Shown here piece by piece: positions 42,747 to 52,800 of a DNA stretch of 64,000 bases. The position numbers and the translations under genes are program-made. Below the pieces are notes generated by a model. That model made no database searches. It had not been told where the DNA came from and saw only the letters and a program-made list of their open reading frames with translations. The stretch lies in contig NZ_CP042431.1 of NCBI RefSeq assembly GCF_007970185.1, forward strand, positions 2,480,001 to 2,544,000, given 5' to 3'. Position 1 is the stretch's first letter, and the number at the start of each line of letters is the position of its first letter. The DNA is from Pseudobacter ginsenosidimutans (lineage in GTDB: Bacteria; Bacteroidota; Bacteroidia; Chitinophagales; Chitinophagaceae).

Positions 42747-45305
42747 ATGCGTAAAACAATTTTGCTGATGAGTGCCGGCCTTATGCTTGCTACGGCATCC
42801 ATCGCTCAGCGGAAGAAAGGGCCAGCCCCCCAACCTGCTGATACTTCCAAGAAACCGGTGATGGCTCCTCCCGCACCTGGTATGATGGGTCGCCCCGGTG
42901 GCGCCCCCAAAGCTGGTCCTAAACCCTACGGTGAAGTGATCACTTCAAAAGCGACAACAAGAAAAGGAATGTTCATCGTGCACAAGCAGGATGACCGCTA
43001 CCTTTTCGAGATCCCTGATTCCCTGATTGGCCGCGACGTTCTTGTTGTGAGCCGCATCTCCAAATCCGCTACCGGCGGACGCGCCCAGATGATGGGTTAT
43101 GGTGGTGACCAGATCAATGAAACTGTGATCCGCTTTGAGAAAGGTCCGGACGATAAGATCTTCCTGAAGACCATTTCCTACACTGAACTGAGCACCGACT
43201 CTTCCGAGAACGGTATGTACAGATCAGTGATCAACTCTAACCTGCAACCAATTGCTGCAGTATTTGATGTAAAAGCATACAACAAAGGCGCTGTGATCGA
43301 TCTTACCGATTATATTGCCGGCGACAATGATATCTTTTTCTTTGAAGCCAATGCTAAACGCGCTCTCGGCCTTAGTGCCATGACTCCTCCGGCCTCCTAC
43401 ATTACCGAGGTGAAATCTTTCCCTGGTAACGTGGAGATCAAAACTGTAAAAACCTACACCAAATCAAGTGGTGGCGGTATGTTGCCCGGCATGATGGGCG
43501 GTGGCGGAAGCACAGGACCTGCTACTTTCGAACTGAACACTTCTCTGGTACTGCTTCCTGCTGTTCCTATGAAGGCGCGTCATTACGATGACCGTGTTGG
43601 TTATTTCGCTACAGGTTATACTGACTTCGATGCCAACCCACAAGGTGTAAAGAAGATCAGCATGATCACACGCTGGAAACTCGAACCCAAACCTGAAGAT
43701 GTAGAAAAATACAAAAGAGGTGAGCTGGTTGAACCACAAAATCCCATCGTTTACTATATCGATCCCGCTACTCCCAAAAAATGGGTTCCATTCCTGATCG
43801 CTGGTGTGAACGACTGGCAGGTTGCTTTCGAGAAAGCCGGTTTCAAAAATGCGATCTACGCCCTCGAAGCTCCAAAGAATGATTCTACCTGGAGTGTGGA
43901 AGATGCCCGTCACAATGTGATCGTGTACAAACCTTCCGATATTCCAAACGCCAGTGGCCCTCACGTTCATGATCCCCGCAGTGGTGAGATCATGGAAACA
44001 CACGTGAACTGGTACCACAATGTGATGAACCTGCTGCGCAACTGGTACATGATCCAGGCTGCCGCTGTAGATCCCAAAGCACGCAAAATGCAATTCGATG
44101 ATGAACTGATGGGTCAACTGATCCGTTTCGTATCATCTCATGAAGTAGGACATACCCTCGGTCTGCGCCACAACTTCGGCTCTTCTTCTACTGTTCCTGT
44201 TGAGAACCTGCGCAACAAAGCATGGGTTGAAGCCAATGGCCATACGCCTTCTATCATGGACTATGCACGTTTCAACTACGTAGCACAGCCGGAAGATGGT
44301 ATTTCTGAAAAAGGAATTTTCCCACGTATCGGTGATTACGATATCTGGGCTATTGAATGGGGTTACAAATGGAAACCTGAATTCAAGACCGCTGCTGAAG
44401 AAACAACATGGTCCAATAAATGGATCATCGAAAGACTGAAGGCCAACAACCGTCTGTTCTTCGGTACTGAAATGGACCGTGACGATCCACGTTGTCAGAA
44501 TGAAGACCTGGGCGATAATGCCATGAAAGCAAGCGCTTACGGTATCAAGAACCTGAAACGTGTACTGGCCGGTATTCCTGAGTGGTCCAAAGAACCCAAT
44601 GAAGGTTATGACAACCTGGCTACACTTTACAAAGAAGTAGTAGGTCAGTATAGCCGCTACATGGGCCATGTTACAAAGAATATCGGTGGAATCGAAACTA
44701 CACCCAAAAGCATCGAGCAGCCGGGTGCTGTTTATGAATTCACTTCCAAAGCCCGTCAGAAAGAAGCGATGGCATTCCTGCAGGAGCAACTGTTCACTAC
44801 ACCTTCCTGGTTACTGGATTACAAACTGATGCCCATCATTGGTGTAAATCCCGGTACACAACTGGCAGGTCTCCAGGCACAGGTAGCTGCCCGTTTGATG
44901 AATCCTTCCACTCTGGGTAAGCTGGATCTCTTTGAACAAACAAAAGGAAGCGCTGCCTACACTTCCACTGAAATGCTCAGTGATCTGAAGAAAGGAATCT
45001 GGAGTGAACTGGCTACCCGCAAAGCCATCGATCCTCAGCGCCGTATGCTGCAGAAAGGATATGTAGATGCACTGATCGCTATCGTTGCACCTGCTCCTGC
45101 ACCTGCACAGAATATTGGCGGAATGCAGGTACAAATGAGCGGCGGCGGATCCAAGATCTCTGACGCAACTTCACTGCTGAAAGGCCACGCACGCAGCCTC
45201 ATGGCTGAGATCAAAGCCGCAGCAGCTGCTGCTCCCAACCAGGCTACACGTCTGCACCTGCAGGATGTTGCCGGAAGGTTGAGCGATGCGCTGGATAAGA
45301 AATAA
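42747..45305 (+). CDS. Secreted zinc metalloprotease (DUF5117/DUF4953-type)
   Basis: The 852-residue protein has a signal peptide (MRKTILLMSAGLMLATASIAQ), then a Pro/Gly/Met-rich linker. The DUF5117-like beta domain (DRYLFEIPDSLIGRDVLVVSR) and the metzincin-type catalytic core follow. The core has HEVGHTLGLRH at residues 465-475, whose three His bind zinc and Glu466 is the base. The spacing matches the HExxHxxGxxH signature of metzincins, and the C-terminal helical extension is typical of this Bacteroidota family. It is probably periplasmic or secreted. Substrates are unknown. A bidirectional terminator follows. Confidence 0.9.
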   Translation: MRKTILLMSAGLMLATASIAQRKKGPAPQPADTSKKPVMAPPAPGMMGRPGGAPKAGPKPYGEVITSKATTRKGMFIVHKQDDRYLFEIPDSLIGRDVLVVSRISKSATGGRAQMMGYGGDQINETVIRFEKGPDDKIFLKTISYTELSTDSSENGMYRSVINSNLQPIAAVFDVKAYNKGAVIDLTDYIAGDNDIFFFEANAKRALGLSAMTPPASYITEVKSFPGNVEIKTVKTYTKSSGGGMLPGMMGGGGSTGPATFELNTSLVLLPAVPMKARHYDDRVGYFATGYTDFDANPQGVKKISMITRWKLEPKPEDVEKYKRGELVEPQNPIVYYIDPATPKKWVPFLIAGVNDWQVAFEKAGFKNAIYALEAPKNDSTWSVEDARHNVIVYKPSDIPNASGPHVHDPRSGEIMETHVNWYHNVMNLLRNWYMIQAAAVDPKARKMQFDDELMGQLIRFVSSHEVGHTLGLRHNFGSSSTVPVENLRNKAWVEANGHTPSIMDYARFNYVAQPEDGISEKGIFPRIGDYDIWAIEWGYKWKPEFKTAAEETTWSNKWIIERLKANNRLFFGTEMDRDDPRCQNEDLGDNAMKASAYGIKNLKRVLAGIPEWSKEPNEGYDNLATLYKEVVGQYSRYMGHVTKNIGGIETTPKSIEQPGAVYEFTSKARQKEAMAFLQEQLFTTPSWLLDYKLMPIIGVNPGTQLAGLQAQVAARLMNPSTLGKLDLFEQTKGSAAYTSTEMLSDLKKGIWSELATRKAIDPQRRMLQKGYVDALIAIVAPAPAPAQNIGGMQVQMSGGGSKISDATSLLKGHARSLMAEIKAAAAAAPNQATRLHLQDVAGRLSDALDKK

Positions 45306-45334
45306 GCTTTTCTCTTTATACATGTGTTTAAGCA

Positions 45335-45377
45335 AAAGGGGTGATAGTTATCTATCGCCCCTTTCGCTTTTTATTTT
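45335..45377. terminator. Bidirectional terminator between convergent genes
   Basis: AAAGGGGTGATAG (45335-45347) pairs with CTATCGCCCCTTT (45352-45364) with one G-U wobble. T runs follow on the plus strand (CGCTTTTTATTTTTTT) and TTTTGCTT follows on the minus strand. It serves the metalloprotease gene and the convergent terpene-synthase-like gene. Confidence 0.88.
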
Positions 45378-46411
45378 TTTCCTGTATTGCATAGTTGCCG
45401 GACATAACCTACCCATCTCAATTGTTGACGCAGACTATCCATATCGCAGACCAGCTCTTTCCGGCTTGCTTCACTGAAAGGCTTTAGTATAGCCACTTCC
45501 CGTAACTGCTGCAAACTCATCCAGCCCATCGCATTGAGTGCATGCGTTCTGATCAGGAAATTTTTCCGGTTGTTTACCGGATAAGGCAACCGTGCTGTTT
45601 GCGTGTTGATGGACCTGACCTCATTCAGAAAGACGGCTTCCAGTTTTTCATAATTCCAGTAAAGATTGGGAATGGTATGAACCCCTTTCTGGAGGTCTTT
45701 CCATACATCGAATACATCATTGGTCAGTTGCATCAGTCCGGATACCGGATAGAGCAATGCTTCCATTGCTGCTCCGGGCCAGGATTCCAGCACCGAACAA
45801 AAAAGTAGAATACTGTAATAGCTTTTGTTGTAAGTGATCTGCGTAAGCTCCTCTTCGGATATTTCACTGTTGAATTGCTTCAATGATTGCAGTTCCCAAT
45901 AAGCTCCTTCCTTCAGGTATTGAATGAAGCGGTCCCGTGCCGGTATTTCACGGAGAAGCTGTACGTACAAGGCATGTACAATGGAGTCGATCTTATTGGA
46001 AGGGGTATATTTTTCCGGTTCGGTGATCAATGCTTCAATCTGCGGATAGTCCAGTAATCGATCATCGAAAAGATCATCAAAGAGGGGCATGAAGATGCTA
46101 AGCTGAAGGATATTCCTGTGTTCGGAGGCATTGAGTTTTTTTTCCGGGATAAGGTAAATGTTTTCGCAGACCAGGTTAAGCGCAAGCTGATAATATTTTG
46201 TGATCCGCAGGATGTCTTTGGAAGAGAAACTGAATTGATCGGGAGGAACGATAGCAGCGATCAATGCAGGAATTTCTTCTTTACACTTTTTCTCCTGCAG
46301 CTTCATTTGCCTGTGCAGGCTGAACATATGCCGGGCAACAGTCAGCAGGCTGGTATTTGGCAAGCTAACTGTATCGGATAAACGACCGGTATTCTGTCGG
46401 AGTATCTCCAT
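45371..46411 (-). CDS. Terpene-synthase/isoprenoid-synthase-fold protein
   Basis: The 346-residue, all-helical soluble protein carries two metal-binding motifs of class I isoprenoid enzymes: an Asp-rich first motif FDDLFDD (residues 111-117) and an NSE/DTE-like second motif NDVFDVWKD (Asn231, Asp235, Asp239). The distance between them fits terpene cyclases or prenyl transferases. The rest does not match a family that can be named. It lies 41 bp after the ATP-grasp gene on the same strand, so a two-enzyme pathway is plausible. Substrate and product are unknown. Confidence 0.65.
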   Translation of the reverse strand: MEILRQNTGRLSDTVSLPNTSLLTVARHMFSLHRQMKLQEKKCKEEIPALIAAIVPPDQFSFSSKDILRITKYYQLALNLVCENIYLIPEKKLNASEHRNILQLSIFMPLFDDLFDDRLLDYPQIEALITEPEKYTPSNKIDSIVHALYVQLLREIPARDRFIQYLKEGAYWELQSLKQFNSEISEEELTQITYNKSYYSILLFCSVLESWPGAAMEALLYPVSGLMQLTNDVFDVWKDLQKGVHTIPNLYWNYEKLEAVFLNEVRSINTQTARLPYPVNNRKNFLIRTHALNAMGWMSLQQLREVAILKPFSEASRKELVCDMDSLRQQLRWVGYVRQLCNTGKK

Positions 46412-46452
46412 GGTCCTGAATTAATATGGCTAAAATACTTATTCGGGTTCAA

Positions 46453-47502
46453 TTATCGCCAACGCTGACGCAGCAAGTTCAATAGCAGATCATTGAAGGT
46501 CCAGCCAATGCTGCGGGCAGCCATGGTGGTAAGACTGTCCTGGTCCCCACGATGCGGCCTGGAAGCACCTGTCATATTGGGCTTCATGTTGAGGTCGAAA
46601 AGGAAATATTTTCCTGCTGCATCGGCCCTGCAGTCTATGCGGATCGCAGCTTTGGCTCCTACCAGGCTGGCGGCTTTTTCACATGCATGGCAAAGCTGGG
46701 CAATATCCGGATTGAGCAATTCGAGCGGCGTCAATACCGCACTGTTGTTCACAACGGCCACCGTTCCATTATACGGCGCGATCCCTTCCTGGTGATTGAA
46801 TCGTTTTACAGGAGGCAAACTCCAATAGTTGTCTTTTATTACAGCATGGTTGTTAATGCTGTATTCACCGGGTGGCATAACGGTGATGGTTAGTTCTTCT
46901 CCGGAAAGGAATTCTTCAACGTAAACTGCTGCACCGTAATCATTGGAAGAAAGCATTTCAGCAAGCGTCTTCGATAATTCAGTTTCATTTTTCACAACAG
47001 TAACTCCCTGGCTTCCCCGTCCGCGGATGGGTTTTGCTACTACCGGAAAGGGGAAGCCTGGTTTATATCCTGCAGCATTCCTGCTGTCTATTGTTACTGA
47101 TCTTGGAATAGGAAGCTCATGATCTCTTAGCAGTTCATTGGTCACCAGTTTATCGTCGAAACGGTCAACGTTGGCGGGGATCTGTCCTACTACATAGATC
47201 CCTTTTTTGATGAACGCTTCTATAGGGTGACCGGTATACAATACTGTATTCAGCCAAATGGTATCGGCGCCTTTGTTGATGGCTTCCTGTATGCCATCTT
47301 TTGTATCAGGGAATACCCAGCCGGGATCATTTTCGATTGAAGGGTCGCTCAACGGCAATACAATGGAAACGCCGCAGCGCTGCAAGGTATACGCGATATC
47401 CGCTCCGCTGTCTGAATAGCCGCCTGGTTTCATTGGTTTGATGATCCCATTCCGTACTGGTGGTGATGCGGCCTGATAAACAACGGCAACTTTAGCTTCC
47501 AT
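46453..47502 (-). CDS. ATP-grasp ligase, D-Ala-D-Ala ligase-like
   Basis: The 349-residue protein has an N-terminal Rossmann-like region (GGYSDSGADIAYTLQRCG), the ATP-grasp lid with FPVVAKPIRGRGSQGV, and the metal/phosphate site AIRIDCRADAAGKYFLFDLNMKPNMTG, read as two pieces around a short insertion. It would join a carboxylate to an amine or similar nucleophile with ATP. It is not the housekeeping Ddl, which lacks such an N-terminus and normally sits with murein genes. Its only neighbour on this strand is the terpene-synthase-fold gene. Confidence 0.82.
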   Translation of the reverse strand: MEAKVAVVYQAASPPVRNGIIKPMKPGGYSDSGADIAYTLQRCGVSIVLPLSDPSIENDPGWVFPDTKDGIQEAINKGADTIWLNTVLYTGHPIEAFIKKGIYVVGQIPANVDRFDDKLVTNELLRDHELPIPRSVTIDSRNAAGYKPGFPFPVVAKPIRGRGSQGVTVVKNETELSKTLAEMLSSNDYGAAVYVEEFLSGEELTITVMPPGEYSINNHAVIKDNYWSLPPVKRFNHQEGIAPYNGTVAVVNNSAVLTPLELLNPDIAQLCHACEKAASLVGAKAAIRIDCRADAAGKYFLFDLNMKPNMTGASRPHRGDQDSLTTMAARSIGWTFNDLLLNLLRQRWR

Positions 47503-47572
47503 GATATTGCATTTTTCCTATTAAAGGTATGGTAATAGACAGGAAATGAGTTGGATATGTACCGGCTTCAAT

Positions 47573-47608
47573 AATTCTTAATGTAGATTAATTCAAATTC
47601 TTAATGTA
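47573..47608 (+). repeat. Direct repeat upstream of the glyoxalase-fold gene
   Basis: AATTCTTAATGTA occurs at 47573-47585 and again at 47596-47608, a 23-bp period (about two helical turns). It lies in the divergent gap between the ATP-grasp and dioxygenase genes. Tandem sites on one face suggest a regulator binding region; no regulator gene is adjacent. Confidence 0.5.
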
Positions 47609-47658
47609 TGTCATTGGTGAGAAGTTCGTAAGAGCTGAATTTTGTGTTATAAAATTGA

Positions 47659-48600
47659 ATGACAATGAACGAACAAATACTTGGACTGCACCATATAACA
47701 GCAATAGCATCAAATGCACAAAGGAATCTCGATTTCTATACAAAAGTGCTTGGGCTGAGACTGGTCAAAAAGACTGTCAACTTCGATGATCCGGGTACTT
47801 ACCATTTTTACTACGGAAATGAAGAAGGCACTCCCGGCACCATATTGACCTTCTTCCCCTGGCAACATATTGGTCAGGGCCGCAACGGAGTTGGCATGGC
47901 AACAGAGATCACATATGCTGTTCCTGAAAACAGTCTGAATGCATGGAAGGAACGTTTAACGAAGTTCGATGTTCCTTTTACTGAGGGAACAAGATTTGGT
48001 GAGCCTTATGTTTCTTTCAGTGATCCTGATGGGCTCAACCTGAGCCTGGTCGTTCCTGCCAAAGCAGACACAAGAACGCCCTGGCAAACTGAAGATGTAA
48101 AAGAAGACATCGCAACAAAAGGATTCCACAGTCTCACCTTGTCCTTGAGAAGGACTGATGGAACAGCTTCTGTGCTGACCGGTATATTCGGTTATCGTTT
48201 GCTGGCCCGGGAAGGGAACCGCTATCGTTACGTCACCGATGCTGTGGAGCATGCAGGCATCATCGATCTGCTGGAACTGCCTGATGGCAAGCCCGGTTAC
48301 AATGCAGCAGGCACCAATCACCACGTTGCATTCAGGGTGGCCGATGATACCATCCTGATGAAATTCCGGGATAAAGTGGTAAGCAAGGGATTGCAGATCA
48401 CTCCGAAGATAGACAGGGATTATTTCTTCTCCCTGTACTTCAGGGAACCCGGCGGTGTATTGTTCGAGATCGCAACAGACAATCCAGGATTTACAGTGGA
48501 TGAACCATTGGATCAACTGGGAACAAACCTGAAACTGCCCAAACAGTATGAGCCTGTCAGGGCGGATATCGAAAAAGAATTACCTGAATTGGTTGGTTAA
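47659..48600 (+). CDS. Ring-cleaving dioxygenase of the glyoxalase/VOC fold (MhqO-like)
   Basis: The 313-residue protein contains two pairs of beta-alpha-beta-beta-beta modules of the vicinal-oxygen-chelate fold. Metal-ligand motifs are GLHHITAIASNAQRN at the start, NHHVAFRVADD in the second half and the Glu-containing EPGGVLFEIATDNPGF near the end. This layout is that of the MhqO/CatE-type dioxygenases linked to quinone or hydroquinone resistance. ATG 47659 or ATG 47665 may be the start. It is a single-gene unit, with a hairpin after its stop. Confidence 0.88.
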   Translation: MTMNEQILGLHHITAIASNAQRNLDFYTKVLGLRLVKKTVNFDDPGTYHFYYGNEEGTPGTILTFFPWQHIGQGRNGVGMATEITYAVPENSLNAWKERLTKFDVPFTEGTRFGEPYVSFSDPDGLNLSLVVPAKADTRTPWQTEDVKEDIATKGFHSLTLSLRRTDGTASVLTGIFGYRLLAREGNRYRYVTDAVEHAGIIDLLELPDGKPGYNAAGTNHHVAFRVADDTILMKFRDKVVSKGLQITPKIDRDYFFSLYFREPGGVLFEIATDNPGFTVDEPLDQLGTNLKLPKQYEPVRADIEKELPELVG

Positions 48601-48648
48601 TATAGGTTGTATATAAGCGGTTGTTTTAATTTTCATGGCTGAAATGAA

Positions 48649-48676
48649 GGCGTCTCAAATGCAGATTTGAGGCGCC
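48649..48676. terminator. Hairpin between convergent genes (probable terminator)
   Basis: GGCGTCTCAAAT (48649-48660) pairs with ATTTGAGGCGCC (48665-48676) with one G-U wobble and a 4-base loop. It lies between the convergent dioxygenase and efflux-adaptor genes. There is no good T run on either side, so termination would depend mainly on the stem. Confidence 0.55.
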
Positions 48677-48688
48677 CTCTACATTTGT

Positions 48689-49831
48689 TTAGCCTTCTTC
48701 TTCCGCGTTCATCAATTTCATCAGCAATGAAAAAGCGTTCTTCAGCACCAGCTTGGTGTCTGTGGTGATGTTCTTGCTTTCGATCTGTTGCCTGGCGCCA
48801 TTCAGAACACCCGGAATAACTTCCGTCATGGTGAAATCGCCATTTTCTTTTTCCACAAATACATAATGTTTATTGGCCCAGCGAACAACAGCTTCTTCAG
48901 GTACTACAAGGCTTTTCACATCCTGAACAGCAACATCTCCATTCATGAACATTCCGGGAACCAATTCTGCTGCGTATTTATCAAAATGACAATGGATCTC
49001 TGTACTCCGGTTCTCATCAAATGTCCTGTTGATCAGGAATACTTTCGCGGCATATTTCTTTTCGGGGTTGTTATTGCTCCAGGCATACACTTTTTCGCCA
49101 ACGGCGATTTTGGGAAGATCCTTTTCAAACACTTTTAAAGACAGGTGCAGGTCCGAAGGATCTATCAGCTCGAACAGAATATCCGTGGGCGATGTATACT
49201 TCCCGATGCTGATATTGATCTTAGAAACGAATCCGTTGATGGGCGACAAAACCGGAACCTCCTTTCGTATATTGCCCGGTGTTAGATTATTGGGATCGAT
49301 TCCCAGCAGCTTGAGTTTTTCGGCCAGCGAACTGATCAGGATGTTCTCTTTGTCCATATCCGCTTTTGCCTGTTGGAACACTTTGTCGCTGCTGGCTTTG
49401 CTGCTGTTCAGGTAGCGTTGTCTTTCATATTCTTTTTCATAGAATGCGAAATTGGTCTTTGCGGTAAGATAATCCTGCTGCAGCTGAATGAATTGCATAT
49501 CCTCTATGTATGCCAGCACCTGTCCTTTCTTTACGGACTTGCCCGGCAAGAGATTGGTAGACCTGATATAGCCGCCCAATGGAAAGCTGAGCTTCACCGT
49601 GTTTTGAGGAGGTGCATCCACCATACCCTGCAGGGCGATGGTGTTGCTGATGTTTTCATATTGGGGAAGTCCCACTTCAATTCCTGCACTGGATCGTTGT
49701 TGTACGCTCAGGGAAACTGTTTGCGAGATTTCAGAGAAATCTGTTTTGGGAACATTTTCTTTTTCTTCTTTCTTTCCGCCGCAGGCAGTCAGCAGAAATG
49801 CCACTACGCAGCTTAATATAGATTGTTTCAT
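48689..49831 (-). CDS. RND efflux periplasmic adaptor lipoprotein (CzcB/CusB-like)
   Basis: The 380-residue protein has a lipoprotein signal (FLLTACGGKK). A membrane-fusion core follows: a barrel-sandwich half GGYIRSTNLLPGKSVKKGQVLAYI, a coiled-coil hairpin at about 110-190 and the second half VLSPINGFVSKINISIGKY. Its C-terminal membrane-proximal domain includes ELVPGMFMNGDVAVQ. It would link the inner-membrane pump to the outer-membrane factor and may chaperone metal to the pump. It is the last gene of the efflux operon, 6 bp after the pump-fusion gene. Confidence 0.92.
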   Translation of the reverse strand: MKQSILSCVVAFLLTACGGKKEEKENVPKTDFSEISQTVSLSVQQRSSAGIEVGLPQYENISNTIALQGMVDAPPQNTVKLSFPLGGYIRSTNLLPGKSVKKGQVLAYIEDMQFIQLQQDYLTAKTNFAFYEKEYERQRYLNSSKASSDKVFQQAKADMDKENILISSLAEKLKLLGIDPNNLTPGNIRKEVPVLSPINGFVSKINISIGKYTSPTDILFELIDPSDLHLSLKVFEKDLPKIAVGEKVYAWSNNNPEKKYAAKVFLINRTFDENRSTEIHCHFDKYAAELVPGMFMNGDVAVQDVKSLVVPEEAVVRWANKHYVFVEKENGDFTMTEVIPGVLNGARQQIESKNITTDTKLVLKNAFSLLMKLMNAEEEG

Positions 49832-49837
49832 TTTTCC

Positions 49838-52800
49838 TTATTTATTGCTGAGTTTGTGTAATTGGATAAGAGCCTGGTTATAGTTGTTGAGTTGATCGAT
49901 ATATTGGTTCTGAATACCGATGGATTGATTCACGATCAACACCCATTGCAGATAATCGATCTCCCCTGCCAGGAACTGCTGGTCGGCTGTACTGATCAGC
50001 AGCGAAGCATTTTTGAGCCCGCTGGTTTCAAAATAATGGAGCGCTTCGCGGAATTTGTCCACTTCCTGTTTTGCGATCAGCAAATTGGTGCGGAGCTGCA
50101 TTTCCACTTGCGTGGTTTCTTTTTGTTTGCTTTCCCAGGATAATTTAGCGGACTGCGCACGCGCTGCCTGTGCACCGTAGAACAGCGGTATGCTGATGCC
50201 TGCGCTGAAATAGCTGAAGCGATGTCCGCTATTGTAGAATTTCTCGTGACCATCGATATTCTGTACACCCTGAAGGCTCTGGTTATTGTAACCAATGGTA
50301 AGATCCGGTAATTGTTTTGCCTTTTCGAGTTTGAAGCGGTTGTACTCGTTGGCGGCAACCAATTGAGATCTTATATATACTGGTGACTCCTGGATCGAAG
50401 CAGACGGATCGTTCTGAAATGCTGTTGTTTCGAATTTGGGATCAACTGTTTCAGGAGCACGTGAAACTGAATCCTGGATCAGTAAATTGAAGCGGTTCAA
50501 TACAATTGCAAGATCTGTTTCCAGTTGCCGCAATTGAATGCCGATCTGTTGGCGCTGTGTTTCCGCGGCTGTTTTTTCAAGGATATTGGCAGCGCCACTC
50601 TCAAACCTTTTGTTGGACGTAGATTCAAACAGGCGATACAAACTATCGGCATATTGCAGCAGCGTCTGTCGCTTTACCATCGATACATATTCAAAGAATG
50701 TAGCCCGCACCTGTGCATTCAATTCCAGCTCAGACAAGCGTGTGTCCTGTTGGGCAACCATGAAATCGGTCTTTAGTATCTTGGAACGATGCGCATATAC
50801 TGATGGGAAATTGATAGTTTGGCTGATACCGATACGCGAATCATTGTAGGCGCTGTTTACTTTTCCATAATCTCCGGTGAGCTCCGTTTTGGCAGGATCA
50901 AACCCTGACCTGGTGAGCTTTTCAACGGACTGCTGGTTCAGCCTAGCGCTTTTCATTTGCAGGTTGTTGCGGGTGGCCAGTTGCAATGACTCCTGCAGGC
51001 TCACAGGAGTTTGTGCCGATGCAACGGCAGTAATCGACAGGAAAAGAACCATTGTGGCTACTGTTTTTTTCATACGGGTAATGGTTGCACGGTTAAACAA
51101 TAAGTACAAAGCAGGCAATACAAATAGTGTGAGGAAAGTGGCAGAGATCAGTCCGCCAATCACCACTGTTGCCAGGGGACGCTGCACTTCTGCGCCTGCA
51201 CCGTTGCTGGCAGCCATGGGAAGGAAACCAAGACTGGCCACAGCGGCAGTCATCAATACGGGCCGCAGGCGGTTACGCGTTCCTGTTAATACCAGTTCAA
51301 GTGTATCAGTGATATGACCATCCTTTTTGATGCGGTTGAATTCAGAGATGAGTACGATGCCATTCAGTACTGCCACGCCGAACAATGCAATGAAACCTAC
51401 GCCTGCGGAGATACTGAAGGGCATATCCCGCATGGCCAGTGCAAATACGCCACCGATGGCCGAAAGCGGAATGGCTGTATAGATCAGTATGCTTTCTTTC
51501 AATGAGGAAAATGCAAAATACAGCATACCGAAAATGAGCAGGAGCGCTACCGGAACGGCGATGCTTAACCGCTTCCTGGCCTGTTGCAGGTTTTCGAATG
51601 CGCCTCCGAAACTGACGGTATAGCCGGCATCCATCTTCAAACTTTTTTCCACTTTTTGCTGCAACTCTTCAACAATGGATTGCACATCGCGCCCGCGTAC
51701 ATTGAATCCTACGATGATTCGTCTTCTCGTATTCTCTCGCTGGATCTGGTTGGGGCCTTCGATCTCATCGATGGAGGCCACCTGGTGCAATGGGATTTGC
51801 AGTCCGCCCGGAGTGGAGATCTGAAGGTTCCTTACATCTTCGATATTCCTTCTTCCTTCATCTCCCACTCTGATAGTAAGATCAAAACTTTTCTCGCCTT
51901 CATATACTTTCCCGGCAACAGCACCTGCAAATGCAGCGTGGATGGTGGTATTGATGTTCTCGATATCCAGTCCGTATTTCGCAATCTCATCCCTGTTGAA
52001 ATCGACAACTATCTGCGGCATTCCCGTAACCGTTTCGATATACCAGTCCGCTGTTCCGTCTACAGTTTTCGCGATATTGCCCAGTTCGCCTGCATACGAA
52101 GCAAGTTTGTCGAGATCTTCACCGAAGATCTTGCAAACCACATCCTGCTTGGCGCCAGTCATCAATTCATTGAATCGCATTTGTACGGGATACTGGAAAC
52201 CGGTAGTAACGCCGGGCACCACTTCCTGCGCAGTGGCCGACATCTTATCCGCCAGCTCTGCAAAGCTTTTTGCATTTGTCCATTTTTCTTTCTCTTTCAA
52301 CACGATGATCATATCGCCACCCTCGATGGGCATCGGATCTGTAGGGATTTCTGCGCTCCCGATCCGGGATACGATCTTTTCCACTTCAGGATATTTTGCT
52401 TTCAGTGTATCCGAGATCCGATTGATAGCAGTGATGGTGGTGGAAAGATTGGCGCCTACCAGTAACCTTGTCTCCACCGCAAAATCACCTTCTTCCAGCT
52501 GCGGAATGAATTCTCCTCCCATACGATTGAAGATGATGATCGCAAAGGCGAACAGCAGGAAAGTGGCGGCCACTACCAGTTTGCGCACCATCAGCACTTT
52601 TCTCAGCGCCCGCTGATAGAGCAGTCCTGCCTTCTCCATGATCCTTTCAGAAATATTGAGTTTGTGCGGGATCTTCTTACTGATGAGCAGCGAGCTGATC
52701 ATCGGAACATAAGTAAGGGAAAGGATGAATGCTCCTAGTATTGCGAAGGCCACTGTCTGTGCCATCGGCTTGAACATTTTGCCTTCGATGCCTGTAAGGG

